Assembly (NCBI RefSeq): GCF_015831355.1
Contig: NZ_JADWYR010000001.1
Span: forward strand, 1,178,001-1,242,000
Direction of reading: 5' to 3'
Length of the DNA: 64,000 nucleotides
DNA from: Panacibacter microcysteis
GTDB taxonomy: Bacteria; Bacteroidota; Bacteroidia; Chitinophagales; Chitinophagaceae
The position numbers and the translations under genes are program-made. Positions 48,781 to 57,885 of this stretch are shown piece after piece; within the stretch, counting starts at the first letter, position 1, and each line of letters opens with the position of its first letter. The notes beneath the pieces are model-generated. The model did not search any database. It saw only the letters and a program-made list of their open reading frames with translations, and was not told the DNA's origin.

Positions 48781-50592
48781 TCAGAACCTGATTGTAAAAG
48801 TGGTACCTGTACCTGGTTCGCTCTCTACGCTTATAGTACCGCCCATTGCTTCAACCTGATTTTTAGTAATAAGTAACCCTATTCCCCTTGAATCCGGGTG
48901 ATTATGGAACGTCTGGTGCATCCTGAACAATTTGTCTTTATGTTTATTCAGATCTATACCCATACCATTGTCTTTTACCGTCAATACAGTTCTTCCGTTT
49001 TCAATAACAGTACGCAGTTCAATGTGTGGTGTTCTTTGCTGGCTACGGTATTTTATAGCATTGGATACAAGATTGAGCATGATGCTTTCGAGGTAAGCCG
49101 GAACATAATCAATAATGGGGCTTTTTGAAAAATCTGCTGTTATTTCAGCCTTTGTATCATTGATCTGTTGAGAGAGTGTGCCGGTAATATTATTGAACAC
49201 ATCTTTGAAAGTTATGGGTATTCTGGAGACATTTAACTCTGTCTCAATTGCCATAAGGTCATTCAGGTTATTAATACTTTTGGAAAGAGACGAAGCAATT
49301 TTCTCCAGCGAGTCTAAACAAAACTTGCGTTCATCCTCATTTTGTGTGGTGTTGAGTACCTGCAGTATCATTTGCAGGTTGCTGGCATGGCTTCGCAAAT
49401 TGTGAGAAGCAATATGCGCAAAGTTCAGAAGCCGCTTATTTTGATCTGAAACCTGGCGTGATATGCCACCGGAAAGTTCGAAGTCGGTTGCTTTACGGGC
49501 TTCCAGTTCTTCGATCGTTCCTTTTAAAGACACCACCTTCCCTGTGTCATCAACAACGGGTCTTCCTTTTTCCCGCAGTGTCTTTACGTTGCCAGCAGGT
49601 GTTATGCAGGTAAGTATGATCTCGTATTGCTCTCTTGCATAAACAGCCTTGTTGAATCCTTCATGAAAGATTTCCTGGCTGGCTTCGGTAAACATATTGT
49701 TGACAGGCTCAAACTTCGTGTTTGCGTTTTCATCGAGCTCAAGGATGTGATACAGCTCTTTTGAAAAGTTGAACCTTGCCCGGTTAAGGTCATATTCAAA
49801 TTCGCCCGAAGGATATTTGAATTGCTCAACAACCACATTGGCCGGTTCTACATTTTCTTTTCTTTTAACTATGTAACCGGTGATCCTGGACGGCTGGTTT
49901 TCTTCATTATATGCTACCTGCCCGGATGTTTCGAACCAGTTGTATACCCCGCTTTTATTTTGCAACCTGACATCTACGGAATATGGTATTTTATGTTTTA
50001 CCTGGTCGTCAATTGCCTTTACCAGTTTTCCATTGTCTTCGGGGTGTGCAAGTACATGCAACAGGTTAAAATATGTAGGTGCAATTTCGGTGGCATTATA
50101 ACCAATGGCGTTATAAAAGTTATCTGACCAATACTGCTTACCCTTGTAAACGTCGTAACACCAGATACCGGCATCCATTATATCAATAACGGTTTTAAGT
50201 TGCTCATGCCGTTCTTCCATTACGGTGTATTCCTTTACGATGCCGGTTACATCTGTATCATACCCGATCATTCGCACCGGGTTGCCCATATAATCCCATT
50301 CTGTGATTTTACCTTTTGAAAGTACATGTACTATACTGCCGTTCTTATGCCTGAAACGTGCCCTTACTTCATACGGGTAAGAACCTTTGGAGGAAACATG
50401 CTTCTGGTAAGAATTGATTACTGCGGCCTGATCTTCTTTGATGATCAGTTTGATCCATGAGTCCGGGTCGCTGGATAGCTCATGTTCATCGTAGCCAAGC
50501 ATTTGCTTGATTACAGGGCTGAGATATTTTTTGCGGGAACTGATATCCCAATCCCAAAACCCGATGAGTTCTTGTTCTTGAATGAGGGTCAT
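48781..50592 (-). CDS. PAS-domain hybrid-free sensor histidine kinase
   Basis: 603 residues, no transmembrane segment. Three or four PAS/PAC domains occupy residues 1-370 (FWDWDISSRKKYLSPVIKQM, GIWCYDVYKGKQYWSDNFYN, VRLQNKSGVYNWFETSGQVA). The dimerisation region has the phosphoacceptor His397 in FAHIASHNLRSH. The ATPase domain has VSNAIKYRS (N box), VKDNGMGIDLN (G1) and SRGIGLLITKNQVEAMGG (G2). It is a cytoplasmic kinase that probably senses a ligand through its PAS domains. The adjacent single-domain response regulator (48255-48683) is its likely partner. The start codon lies at a PAS-like first strand, so no large extension is missing. Confidence 0.92.
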   Translation of the reverse strand: MTLIQEQELIGFWDWDISSRKKYLSPVIKQMLGYDEHELSSDPDSWIKLIIKEDQAAVINSYQKHVSSKGSYPYEVRARFRHKNGSIVHVLSKGKITEWDYMGNPVRMIGYDTDVTGIVKEYTVMEERHEQLKTVIDIMDAGIWCYDVYKGKQYWSDNFYNAIGYNATEIAPTYFNLLHVLAHPEDNGKLVKAIDDQVKHKIPYSVDVRLQNKSGVYNWFETSGQVAYNEENQPSRITGYIVKRKENVEPANVVVEQFKYPSGEFEYDLNRARFNFSKELYHILELDENANTKFEPVNNMFTEASQEIFHEGFNKAVYAREQYEIILTCITPAGNVKTLREKGRPVVDDTGKVVSLKGTIEELEARKATDFELSGGISRQVSDQNKRLLNFAHIASHNLRSHASNLQMILQVLNTTQNEDERKFCLDSLEKIASSLSKSINNLNDLMAIETELNVSRIPITFKDVFNNITGTLSQQINDTKAEITADFSKSPIIDYVPAYLESIMLNLVSNAIKYRSQQRTPHIELRTVIENGRTVLTVKDNGMGIDLNKHKDKLFRMHQTFHNHPDSRGIGLLITKNQVEAMGGTISVESEPGTGTTFTIRF

Positions 50593-50660
50593 TGCGTTTT
50601 CATTGCTGCTAATTCCGTAAGGGTGTTTAGCAGGATATTTTGGTACGGTTTAAAAAAAAA

Positions 50661-50682
50661 GATAACCCTGGCGCAGGTTATC
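50661..50682 (-). terminator. Orphan rho-independent terminator
   Basis: GATAACC (50661-50667) pairs with GGTTATC (50676-50682); on the minus strand the stem is followed by nine T residues. No annotated minus-strand gene ends near it, so it is either a leader terminator before the histidine kinase (69 bp before its start) or the end of a small RNA. Confidence 0.7.
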
Positions 50683-50948
50683 TGTCTGCAATCTAAGACT
50701 TTCTCTGTTGCTGAAAAAGGATTTTTTTCAAAATAAAAATTCACAGGCCCTGATAATGCCAACATACAATAAGTATTTAATTCACATTCAATTAGTAGGG
50801 TAAAACTTTACATATGTAGCACGCTGATAAAGTTTCCACCGGATCGTATTTCCCCAGCCCTTTCCTTCTATGGATCTGTTTCTGAAACAATCAGGCTATT
50901 CCGGCATTTGGTTGCTTTGCAATCTTATCGGAATATAGAAATAAAAAA

Positions 50949-50968
50949 GGGCATCTCAAAAGATGCCC
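50949..50968 (-). terminator. Rho-independent terminator of the outer membrane protein gene
   Basis: GGGCATCT pairs with AGATGCCC around CAAA, followed on the minus strand by TTTTTTATTT. It is 22 bp past the stop codon. Confidence 0.85.
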
Positions 50969-50990
50969 CCCGAAATTATATTACATTTTT

Positions 50991-51758
50991 TTATAATCCA
51001 CTTATCGTTAACCCGATCGAGTATGGATTAACGGTTGAACCGGACGCTGACTTAACTAAACCGGTCAGACTATAAGAACCATCTATTGAAAAATTACCAA
51101 CACCAACCCTTGCTGTGGCCGCTACACGACTTGTATTGAAGAATTTTTTATCGTACTCTTTTAGTGTATACCCTTTGCCATAAATTGAACTACCGGTTGA
51201 ATTCAACAGATCTTTACCCTTTGTGTACGCTTTAAGCATAAGACCAAATTTGAAACCAATGGCAGCTTTCCATCCCTTATCTGGTGTAACAGGGTTAGAG
51301 GCATAACGGAACTCCAATGGCGCTTCTACCCAGGTAGTGGTGAGCTTATACCGTTTGAAGTGATCTGCAGATGCTACATTTTTAAATGGCAACGTTGTAG
51401 CGGTAGTTGATTTAATATCTATGTATGTGTCTTTAAAGAAGATATTGCTGCTTGCAAAACCAAGACCTAAACCTACGCTATATCTTGGATTACTTTTAAA
51501 AGGCTTATCAAGCATAAAATAGAAATTGAAGTGCCTTGAAAAGCCGCCCGGATTGGCTGAATCCGGTGCGTTTGTCCAGCCGTCGTAACCGAACTGAATC
51601 ATAAAATGGTCATTTGCCCTGTTGCTGAGATCAATTTTTTTCCAGTCTGTCTTTACTTTCGTTTCCTTCGGTTTTTCTATTGCAAGCGTATCCTTAATCT
51701 GCGCATTTGCAACGGTGAACATACCCGCACTAAACACTGCCAGTAATATTTTCTTCAT
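50991..51758 (-). CDS. Outer membrane beta-barrel protein
   Basis: 255 residues from ATG 51758, where the signal peptide MKKILLAVFSAGMFTVANAQ begins; the frame is open to 51791 with no use. Beta-rich barrel strands follow (DHFMIQFGYDGWTNAPDSAN, RYSVGLGLGFASSNIFFKDT, KAAIGFKFGLMLKAYTKGKD), ending in a strand-like VNPYSIGLTISGL. It resembles the DUF/PorT-like small barrels of Bacteroidota; no specific function can be assigned. Confidence 0.85.
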   Translation of the reverse strand: MKKILLAVFSAGMFTVANAQIKDTLAIEKPKETKVKTDWKKIDLSNRANDHFMIQFGYDGWTNAPDSANPGGFSRHFNFYFMLDKPFKSNPRYSVGLGLGFASSNIFFKDTYIDIKSTTATTLPFKNVASADHFKRYKLTTTWVEAPLEFRYASNPVTPDKGWKAAIGFKFGLMLKAYTKGKDLLNSTGSSIYGKGYTLKEYDKKFFNTSRVAATARVGVGNFSIDGSYSLTGLVKSASGSTVNPYSIGLTISGL

Positions 51759-51944
51759 TATGCAGCTTTTGATAATTAAATTTGTTGGCAATTTTAACCA
51801 ATGGCGACAAAAATAGTAGAATTGAAGCCACCAATTCGGTTAAAATAAAGTCAAAACACAAAACAGGGTAAATAAAAGTTATTCCAGCCACTTATAAGAC
51901 AGCGAGTGGCAGTGTAATAATATCCTTTAAAACCAGGTACACCA

Positions 51945-52304
51945 ATGAAGATTCTTATCGCGGAAGATGATCCGCTTATGATGTTGCTTATAAAAAATCA
52001 ATTGAGCAGTGAGGAATATACACTCGGTGTACATACTGATGGCCGCTCAGCATTAGAAAACCTCGAGTCTTTTAAACCAGACCTGATTATTACGGATATA
52101 CTGATGCCCTTTACATCGGGGCTTGAGCTTATCAGTGTTGTGCGCTCGTCTGGCAGTAAAGCGCCTATACTGGTATTGTCTGCAATGGACCAGGAAGCTA
52201 CAGTGCTCGAAGCGTTATCACTCGGGGCAAACGACTTTATTTCCAAGCCTTTTAAACCTGCGGAACTTTCCATGCGGGTAAAGAAGTTGCTGAAAATAAA
52301 ATAG
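51945..52304 (+). CDS. Single-domain response regulator
   Basis: 119 residues, a receiver domain alone (Asp51 in DLIITDILMPFTSG, acidic Asp8/Asp9 in LIAEDDP, Lys101 in ISKPFKPAELSM). There is no effector domain. It could be a shuttle for the histidine kinase at 48781-50592 on the opposite strand, but there is no sequence evidence for the pairing. An inverted repeat AGCAGGCA/TGCCTGCT at 52303-52326 overlaps its stop codon and lacks a T-run, so it is a weak terminator. Confidence 0.9.
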   Translation: MKILIAEDDPLMMLLIKNQLSSEEYTLGVHTDGRSALENLESFKPDLIITDILMPFTSGLELISVVRSSGSKAPILVLSAMDQEATVLEALSLGANDFISKPFKPAELSMRVKKLLKIK

Positions 52305-52326
52305 CAGGCACTTCGCAATGCCTGCT
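52303..52326 (+). terminator. Weak terminator-like hairpin after the response regulator
   Basis: AGCAGGCA and TGCCTGCT pair around an 8-nt loop at the stop codon, but no T-run follows, so termination is uncertain. Confidence 0.4.
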
Positions 52327-52343
52327 GCCATATGTTTTACAGA

Positions 52344-52374
52344 TGAACGTAGTGCGACGCAAGGGACGATGCCA
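52344..52374 (+). repeat. Dispersed intergenic repeat, variant B (degenerate start)
   Basis: GAACGT replaces GTACAAG, then AGTGCGACG, CAAGGGACGATGCCA. The outer region CTGCAGCCCGCCACCTGA (52382-52399) follows. The inner part is well kept. Confidence 0.72.
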
Positions 52375-52409
52375 TGAAATACTGCAGCCCGCCACCTGAA
52401 TTTTTTTAA

Positions 52410-53864
52410 TCACTGACCCTGTGCAAGACTGTAAGCCTTTTTATCTCCCCACATTAACAGCAATTCAGAGGAGCATATTTTGAAGTTGCCGCTCATGCTT
52501 ACGTATAGGCCAAGTACATCCTGCTGATTAAGCGGGAAATCGTCTATGCTTTCGAAACGTACGTTGTATTGGTTTACCAGGTTTGTATATACAGAGCCTG
52601 TTGGCCATACCTGTGTACCGCGGTTGCTGATGTTTACGAGTTTAAACTTAACGCCTGCATGACGCATGCATTTGTTGGCAATAACTATTGGCTGCTCATT
52701 GCTTTCTATAAAGAAATCTACGCCAACAATTTTTTCATCTGCCAGTTCTTTCGATTCCAGCATGGGGTTATTCTCGAGTTTGAAATGTGTTTGCGTGGTA
52801 GGCATGTCTTTGAGCATTGGCTTACTGCCTTGCTCCGGTGTTTTGCCAAAGTTGCCAATAATGGCTTCTGCAAACTGGGTGGTATTTAAAGATGGAATAG
52901 ACTTATTACCAAAATCTCCTGTATGTGTGCCCTGCTCCAAAGTATACAGCAATGCGTTTTCTATCATGGCTGCGCCTTGCATTAAACCCAGGTGGCGCAG
53001 CATGCCAAAACCGCTTAGTAACAATGCTGTTGGGTTGGCAATGTTCTTACCGGCAATATCGGGTGCTGTACCATGTACAGCTTCGAAAATACAGATATGG
53101 TCGCCGATGTTTGCAGAGGGTGCAAAACCCAGGCCGCCTACGAGGCCGGCACAAAGATCGCTCACAATATCTCCCTGCAGGTTGGTAAGTACAACTGTAT
53201 CGAATGTATCTGGCCTTGTTACAAGCTTCATACATAAATCATCTACAATCACATCATCGGCCTTTAGTTCGGGATATTCTTTGGCCACTTCATAAAACAC
53301 TTCGAGAAATAAACCATCGGTTATTTTCATGATGTTTGCCTTATGACCACAGGTAATTCGCCTGGCCTGTTTTTTCTTGGCCATTTCAAATGCATATTTA
53401 ATAACCTGTAAACTGCCGGGCCGTGTTATAAACCTGCGGCTAAGTGCCACATCGTGCGTAAGCATATGCTCTATACCACCATAAGTATCTTCAATATTTT
53501 CGCGCACAACTGTAATATCAATCGGTATACCAGCCTTGCTAAAAACCGTATCTACACCATGCAGTGTTTGAAATGTTCTTTTATTGGCGTAGGTATTCCA
53601 TGTTTTACGCGCTGTTACGTTTACGCTTTTTACACCTTTCCCTTTCGGTGTTTCCATCGGGCCTTTAAACAAAATGCCCAGTGTTTCTATGCTGCGTTGT
53701 GCATCGGGCGTCATACCATTGCTGTAACCTTTGTCAAAAACCCACTTGCCCATATCTACAAATTCGTACTCCAGCGGAACTTTTGCGGCATCAAAAATCT
53801 TTAATACAGCATCCATAATTTCCGGTCCAATACCATCGCCTTTGGCTACAGCAATTTTTGTCAT
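52410..53864 (-). CDS. icd: NADP-dependent isocitrate dehydrogenase, long type
   Basis: 484 residues. Isocitrate/isopropylmalate dehydrogenase fold with AVAKGDGIGPEIMDAVLKIF, Arg-rich binding motif RENIEDTYGGIEH, the Lys-rich strand (CGHKANIMKITDGL) and the metal-binding VVLTNLQGDIVSDLCAG and EAVHGTAPDIAGKNIANPTA. The C-terminal 150 residues form an extra domain absent from E. coli Icd (ADEKIVGVDFFIESNEQPIV), as in the long type found in alphaproteobacteria and Bacteroidota. It oxidises isocitrate to 2-oxoglutarate in the TCA cycle. Monocistronic. Confidence 0.94.
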   Translation of the reverse strand: MTKIAVAKGDGIGPEIMDAVLKIFDAAKVPLEYEFVDMGKWVFDKGYSNGMTPDAQRSIETLGILFKGPMETPKGKGVKSVNVTARKTWNTYANKRTFQTLHGVDTVFSKAGIPIDITVVRENIEDTYGGIEHMLTHDVALSRRFITRPGSLQVIKYAFEMAKKKQARRITCGHKANIMKITDGLFLEVFYEVAKEYPELKADDVIVDDLCMKLVTRPDTFDTVVLTNLQGDIVSDLCAGLVGGLGFAPSANIGDHICIFEAVHGTAPDIAGKNIANPTALLLSGFGMLRHLGLMQGAAMIENALLYTLEQGTHTGDFGNKSIPSLNTTQFAEAIIGNFGKTPEQGSKPMLKDMPTTQTHFKLENNPMLESKELADEKIVGVDFFIESNEQPIVIANKCMRHAGVKFKLVNISNRGTQVWPTGSVYTNLVNQYNVRFESIDDFPLNQQDVLGLYVSMSGNFKICSSELLLMWGDKKAYSLAQGQ

Positions 53865-53898
53865 ACCCTATAAGTTTATATGAAGATTAAATGTGTTG

Positions 53899-53906
53899 CA
53901 AATGTA
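53899..53906 (-). promoter_or_regulatory. Candidate -7 box of the icd promoter
   Basis: The minus strand reads TACATTTG, an exact TAnnTTTG, 34 bp before the icd ATG. No clear -33 partner is visible. Confidence 0.45.
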
Positions 53907-53971
53907 CGGTTACACATAGCGTTGCCCCTAATTTGAAAGAAGTATTTTTTGTTAATCAGCAGCAGTACAGG

Positions 53972-54001
53972 TGGCATCGCCGGTTGTGTCACTCACTGCA
54001 C
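53972..54001 (-). repeat. Dispersed intergenic repeat, variant A
   Basis: Minus strand GTGCAG, TGAGTGACA, CAACCGGCGATGCCA, with one base missing near the GTAC end. The GATGCCA end is intact. Confidence 0.78.
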
Positions 54002-54115
54002 CGTTCGGCACATTGCGCGGCTGTCCGCGTACAGCGCAACAATATTCAGGCTGCCGCCGGGCAGGTATGCAGCAAAGCAAACTTTGACTTAACTTAACCA
54101 TACAGATGGAATGTT

Positions 54116-54784
54116 ATGCAACGCATTATCGTGCAAACAAAAGATGGCTCACCAACTATTGCGGTACATGGTTTGAACCTAACCTTTCATAGCATATACG
54201 GTGCGTTGCAGGAAAGCAAACATGTTTTTATACAGGCTGCGCTGGAGCCACTGCTGCCTGATAAAAAGACTCTCCATGTTTTTGAAATGGGCTTTGGTAC
54301 CGGTCTTAATGCGTTGCTTACTTTACACAGCGCAATTAAAAACGGCAAACATATTTATTACGAAGCAGCAGAACTATTTCCTTTACCGGAAGATCTTTAC
54401 ACGCAGCTTGACTATACCCCTTTTTTTACGGAGTTCGATGCGTATAAAACGCTGCAGCTTTTACACCGGTGTGCCTGGAACAAGGCCTCGCCCATTAATG
54501 AAGTATTTGTTTTGCAAAAGGTTTTATGTTCGTTGCAGGCGTACACTTTTACAAAGCAGTTTGACATTGTTTATTTCGATGCTTTTGACCCGGCCATACA
54601 GCCAGAATTATGGACCCAGCAAATCTTTGAAAAGCTTTACCTGGCAATGCATGTAAATGGTATACTTACAACTTACTCCGCAAAGGGAACTGTGCGAAGG
54701 AATATGCAGGCAGCAGGTTTTAGGGTTGAAAAAATTCCCGGAGCGCCCGGCAAAAGAGAGATGTTGCGTGCCTTTAAAATATAA
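54116..54784 (+). CDS. mnmD: tRNA 5-methylaminomethyl-2-thiouridine-forming methyltransferase MnmD
   Basis: 222 residues, the stand-alone MnmD (DUF752) form without the MnmC oxidase domain. The SAM-binding motif is LHVFEMGFGTGLNALLTLHS, followed by FDIVYFDAFDPAIQPELWTQ and GILTTYSAKGTVRRNMQAAG, with FRVEKIPGAPGKREMLRA at the end. It methylates nm5s2U to mnm5s2U at the wobble position of certain tRNAs. Monocistronic. Confidence 0.92.
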   Translation: MQRIIVQTKDGSPTIAVHGLNLTFHSIYGALQESKHVFIQAALEPLLPDKKTLHVFEMGFGTGLNALLTLHSAIKNGKHIYYEAAELFPLPEDLYTQLDYTPFFTEFDAYKTLQLLHRCAWNKASPINEVFVLQKVLCSLQAYTFTKQFDIVYFDAFDPAIQPELWTQQIFEKLYLAMHVNGILTTYSAKGTVRRNMQAAGFRVEKIPGAPGKREMLRAFKI

Positions 54785-54884
54785 CGCGGCGAATGCATTT
54801 AGCCACAAGGCCTCCTGTAAAAATCTTCTGCCTTACGCCATGGCGTGCGCTGTATGCACCGGAACTGCCGAAAAAAGTTATACT

Positions 54885-54911
54885 GCACAAGTGTGCGACG
54901 CAACAGGTGCC
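54885..54911 (+). repeat. Dispersed intergenic repeat, mixed A/B form
   Basis: GCACAAG, TGTGCGACG, CAACAGGTGCC: the first variable base is that of variant A and the rest that of variant B. The outer CAGCCGGCAAAC (54927-54938) follows. It shows intermediates between the variants. Confidence 0.75.
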
Positions 54912-55032
54912 TAATAGCATTACCACAGCCGGCAAACAACACCTGCTAACGGGTAAAGCAGTACGTGAGGCTTATATAAGAATGCGTTTGTTAGTAGTGT
55001 TGCTTTGCAGGAGCTTAAACGATATGCAAAGC

Positions 55033-57885
55033 TTAAACGTTCTGATCCTGCGATTCGATGTTTAGTAAAAAACGAAATAGGTCTTCCTTTGGTTGCAGTT
55101 GCAGTTTTTTGCGCAGCCGGTAACGGCTTATTTCAACACCTCTTACGGTAATGCTCATGAGTTGTGCCATTTCTTTGCTGGACAAATTCATTCTCAAATA
55201 AGCACAGAGTTTTAGTTCGTGTGCATTGAGGTTAGGAAATTTTTGTTTGAGGGTAATTAAAAAGTTGCTGTGCACATTATTGAAATGTATGGAGAACTGT
55301 TTCCACTCTTCATCAAGCTTTTCTTCTGAGCCCAGGCTGCGTATTATTTTTTTTAGTTCTGCCGCATTAATCGTGTCTGCACCGGGTTTATAAAGTTTGT
55401 TTAGTTCATTGGTAAGCTTTAAAAGAAATTCTTTTTTCTGCACCAGCGTCATTGCTGTGCTTGCGAGTTCTGCATTTTTATGTTCTATTTCGGCTTCAAG
55501 ATTTTCGTTCTTTAGTCTTATCAGTTCTTTTTCTGTTTGTTCAATTTCCAGCTGGTGCTGGTAAGTTAACCGGCGTTGTTCCTCCTCAAATTTTTGCTGG
55601 CTGGCCTGCCTGACAGCCTGTTGTTTTCTCTGGTAATTTCTCTCCTGCACCCGGTACAGCAGGTAAAGCAGGCATACAAAGATGATGGTGTAAAGTATAT
55701 ATGCCCAGGATGTACGGTACCATGGCGCGTGAATGGTAAATGCATATGTAAATGCTGCGGACTCGAGGAAAGGCCTGTTCCTGGATTTTACATGGAAAAT
55801 ATAATCGCCTTCATAAAGATTGGTATACTCTTTTTCATATTGTGTGGTCCAACTGCTCCATTCTTTATCGAAGCCTTCGAGGTAAAAACTGAACTCGGCC
55901 GGTGATTCAATACCGGTAAAAGAGGCAGCAAAAGAAAAGTGCAGTGCATTGAATTTATAGGGCAGCGATGCGGGGTTTTGCTCTGTTTGTCCAATACCGA
56001 AACCGCCATAAATAGTGCTGTCTCCATTGCCAATTGTTTGAACGGTTGTAAGATAAGTTTCAGGGGGGTGTATCTGTTTGCGGTATTGCTCATAGTTGAT
56101 GTGGTAAAAACCACTCTCTGAACCAACAAGTATATTGGAGGAGTTATACGGATAGATGTTTTCGAAACCGCTTAAGATTTTATTCTTTAATTCCGGAATA
56201 AAGTTGATAACAGGTTTCTTTGCTGTTAAATCGGCCACACCGATCATTTTATCCTGCACAAACCATATGTTGCCTTTTTCATCTTCTTTCAAATATCGCA
56301 GCGGCATTTGCCCGAAAACGTTGCTGTAGACAGCTGATGGAACCATTTTTTTTGTGGCGGCATTATACTCATATATTCCTTTGGGTGTGGCAAATACAAT
56401 TTTGTTTTTTAGCCTGAAAACGTGGTTGTCCAGATCTGCAGGCAGCCCGTCTGAGGTAGAAAATTTTGTTACAGCACTATTGTTTGCGTTGATCCTGAAA
56501 ACACCCCTGTATGGATGTGACACCCATATGATGCTATCGTCGGTTTCTACATACCGGCTAGATTCCTGAAAGTTTTGAATGTCGCCCTTACTGAGCAGTT
56601 GCGTATTGTTTTCACTGAATAAACGAATACCATTGTAATTACCTGCAACAATTGTTGCCGCTGAAGCGGTTTTGATTGGTTGAAAGGTCCAATAGCCGGG
56701 GGTAGAAGAGACCTGTTGCGGCTGGTGATTGGAAATCATCCATGCCCCGTCATCGCGGCCACATAAGAAAGTGTTATTAATGAATGATAAATTCCACGTG
56801 AGACCATTTAGCATGGTGACCGGTTCGCCGGTGAGCGCACTCAGGTCTTCTGTTGCAGACAGAGGTAAATATTGCAAGCCTGTAGAAAGCGCGAAGAATA
56901 ATTCATTTTGTACCACCTGTGCGCTATAGCCACTTCCGTTGTTAAAGCTTTTGGGATTAATATGCCGTATTGCATTGTTGCAATTCATGAATGCAATACC
57001 ATTATCGAGCCCTATCCATACATTTTCTGAAGTATCGGTATTTATACAACGGATTGTTTTGTTTTGAAGCCCATTTTCATCTGCAATTATTTCTGTTACA
57101 CGGCCATCGTTGGTTATTTTATAAATACCGTTTGCATAGGAGCCTGCCAGGAAGTTTTGTTTGTCGAGTTTAGCGAGGGAAATGAAGTGCTTTTCAGCGT
57201 TGCTGTTCTTTAATTCCAGTGGCTTCAAACTGTTCTGCACCAGGAAAAACAGGCCATTTGAAGTGGTGCTAACAATACCAGTGTCTTTGTTCAATGTAAT
57301 TATATCGCTAACCAGGAATTCTGCCGGTAAAGCCGTTGATGCAATAAACGGCTCCCATTGCCCTTTTCTAAACATAAAAATACCGTTACGCCCATCCTGG
57401 GCGATAATTTTTTGACCGAAGACGGATAATGAGAGCCAGCTTTCAGATGGGTTGTAAATTTCTACCTTGCCGTTTGCTAACCTTATTATCCGGTCTGTTG
57501 CGCGAAAAAAAACTGCATCTTCCGCTATTTCAATATCCCATATATCAGCCAGTGTGTTTTGCGAAAGAGGCAATAATTTTTTTAAAGAGGTATACAATAA
57601 CCGACCGGAATAGTCAGGCGCGAAATAGCCAAATTCATCCTGTGCACCTGCATACAGTTTACCATCATTTCCGAAAGCAATACAGCGTAGGATTGTTTTG
57701 TTTGGCAGAGGATATAATTGCCAATTTGTCCCGTTATAAATTAAAAGACCCTCATTGTTAGCCACATACAACCGCCTGTTGGCATCAAGCGCCATCCCCC
57801 AGTTTTGTGTACCTGCCTTATAGTGTATGCGGGAGAAACTATACACCTCTGTTTTACTGATGCGACTCTGTGCATGTGCATACAA
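55033..57885 (-). CDS. Two-component-like regulator: propeller sensor, Y_Y_Y, TM and HTH output
   Basis: 950 residues. Residues 15-640 form beta-propeller blades with repeated G-x-LYAG-type turns (GNDGKLYAGAQDEFGYFAPD). Residues 645-725 are a Y_Y_Y domain (EFSFYLEGFDKEWSSWTTQY, YEGDYIFHVKSRNRP). A single TM is near residues 735-755 (WAYILYTIIFVCLLYLLYRV), then a coiled coil (residues 765-830) and a C-terminal LuxR-like HTH (NAHELKLCAYLRMNLSSKEM, SRYRLRKKLQLQPKEDLFRF). No kinase or receiver domain is present. It resembles hybrid-type PUL regulators and probably activates the divergent glycan genes at 58176 onward. The TTG start given omits a signal peptide encoded upstream in frame (57886-57948) with no standard start codon. 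Confidence 0.88.
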   Translation of the reverse strand: MYAHAQSRISKTEVYSFSRIHYKAGTQNWGMALDANRRLYVANNEGLLIYNGTNWQLYPLPNKTILRCIAFGNDGKLYAGAQDEFGYFAPDYSGRLLYTSLKKLLPLSQNTLADIWDIEIAEDAVFFRATDRIIRLANGKVEIYNPSESWLSLSVFGQKIIAQDGRNGIFMFRKGQWEPFIASTALPAEFLVSDIITLNKDTGIVSTTSNGLFFLVQNSLKPLELKNSNAEKHFISLAKLDKQNFLAGSYANGIYKITNDGRVTEIIADENGLQNKTIRCINTDTSENVWIGLDNGIAFMNCNNAIRHINPKSFNNGSGYSAQVVQNELFFALSTGLQYLPLSATEDLSALTGEPVTMLNGLTWNLSFINNTFLCGRDDGAWMISNHQPQQVSSTPGYWTFQPIKTASAATIVAGNYNGIRLFSENNTQLLSKGDIQNFQESSRYVETDDSIIWVSHPYRGVFRINANNSAVTKFSTSDGLPADLDNHVFRLKNKIVFATPKGIYEYNAATKKMVPSAVYSNVFGQMPLRYLKEDEKGNIWFVQDKMIGVADLTAKKPVINFIPELKNKILSGFENIYPYNSSNILVGSESGFYHINYEQYRKQIHPPETYLTTVQTIGNGDSTIYGGFGIGQTEQNPASLPYKFNALHFSFAASFTGIESPAEFSFYLEGFDKEWSSWTTQYEKEYTNLYEGDYIFHVKSRNRPFLESAAFTYAFTIHAPWYRTSWAYILYTIIFVCLLYLLYRVQERNYQRKQQAVRQASQQKFEEEQRRLTYQHQLEIEQTEKELIRLKNENLEAEIEHKNAELASTAMTLVQKKEFLLKLTNELNKLYKPGADTINAAELKKIIRSLGSEEKLDEEWKQFSIHFNNVHSNFLITLKQKFPNLNAHELKLCAYLRMNLSSKEMAQLMSITVRGVEISRYRLRKKLQLQPKEDLFRFLLNIESQDQNV

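Larger units (their letters stand above)
50593..50990. other. 398-bp intergenic region with two terminators and a possible small RNA
   Basis: Between the histidine kinase and the outer membrane protein are two terminator-like hairpins, both oriented to the minus strand: 50949-50968 ends the outer membrane protein gene, and 50661-50682 lies far downstream of any gene on that strand. The 266 bp between the two hairpins have no open frame of interest. A small minus-strand RNA ending at 50661 would fit. Confidence 0.5.

Noticed and set aside
52666-53295. 209-residue plus-strand frame opposite icd
   Set aside because: Shadow of the isocitrate dehydrogenase gene.
2512-54911. CRISPR array interpretation of the dispersed repeats
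   Set aside because: Copies are scattered at irregular distances of kilobases in both orientations and no cas genes are present.
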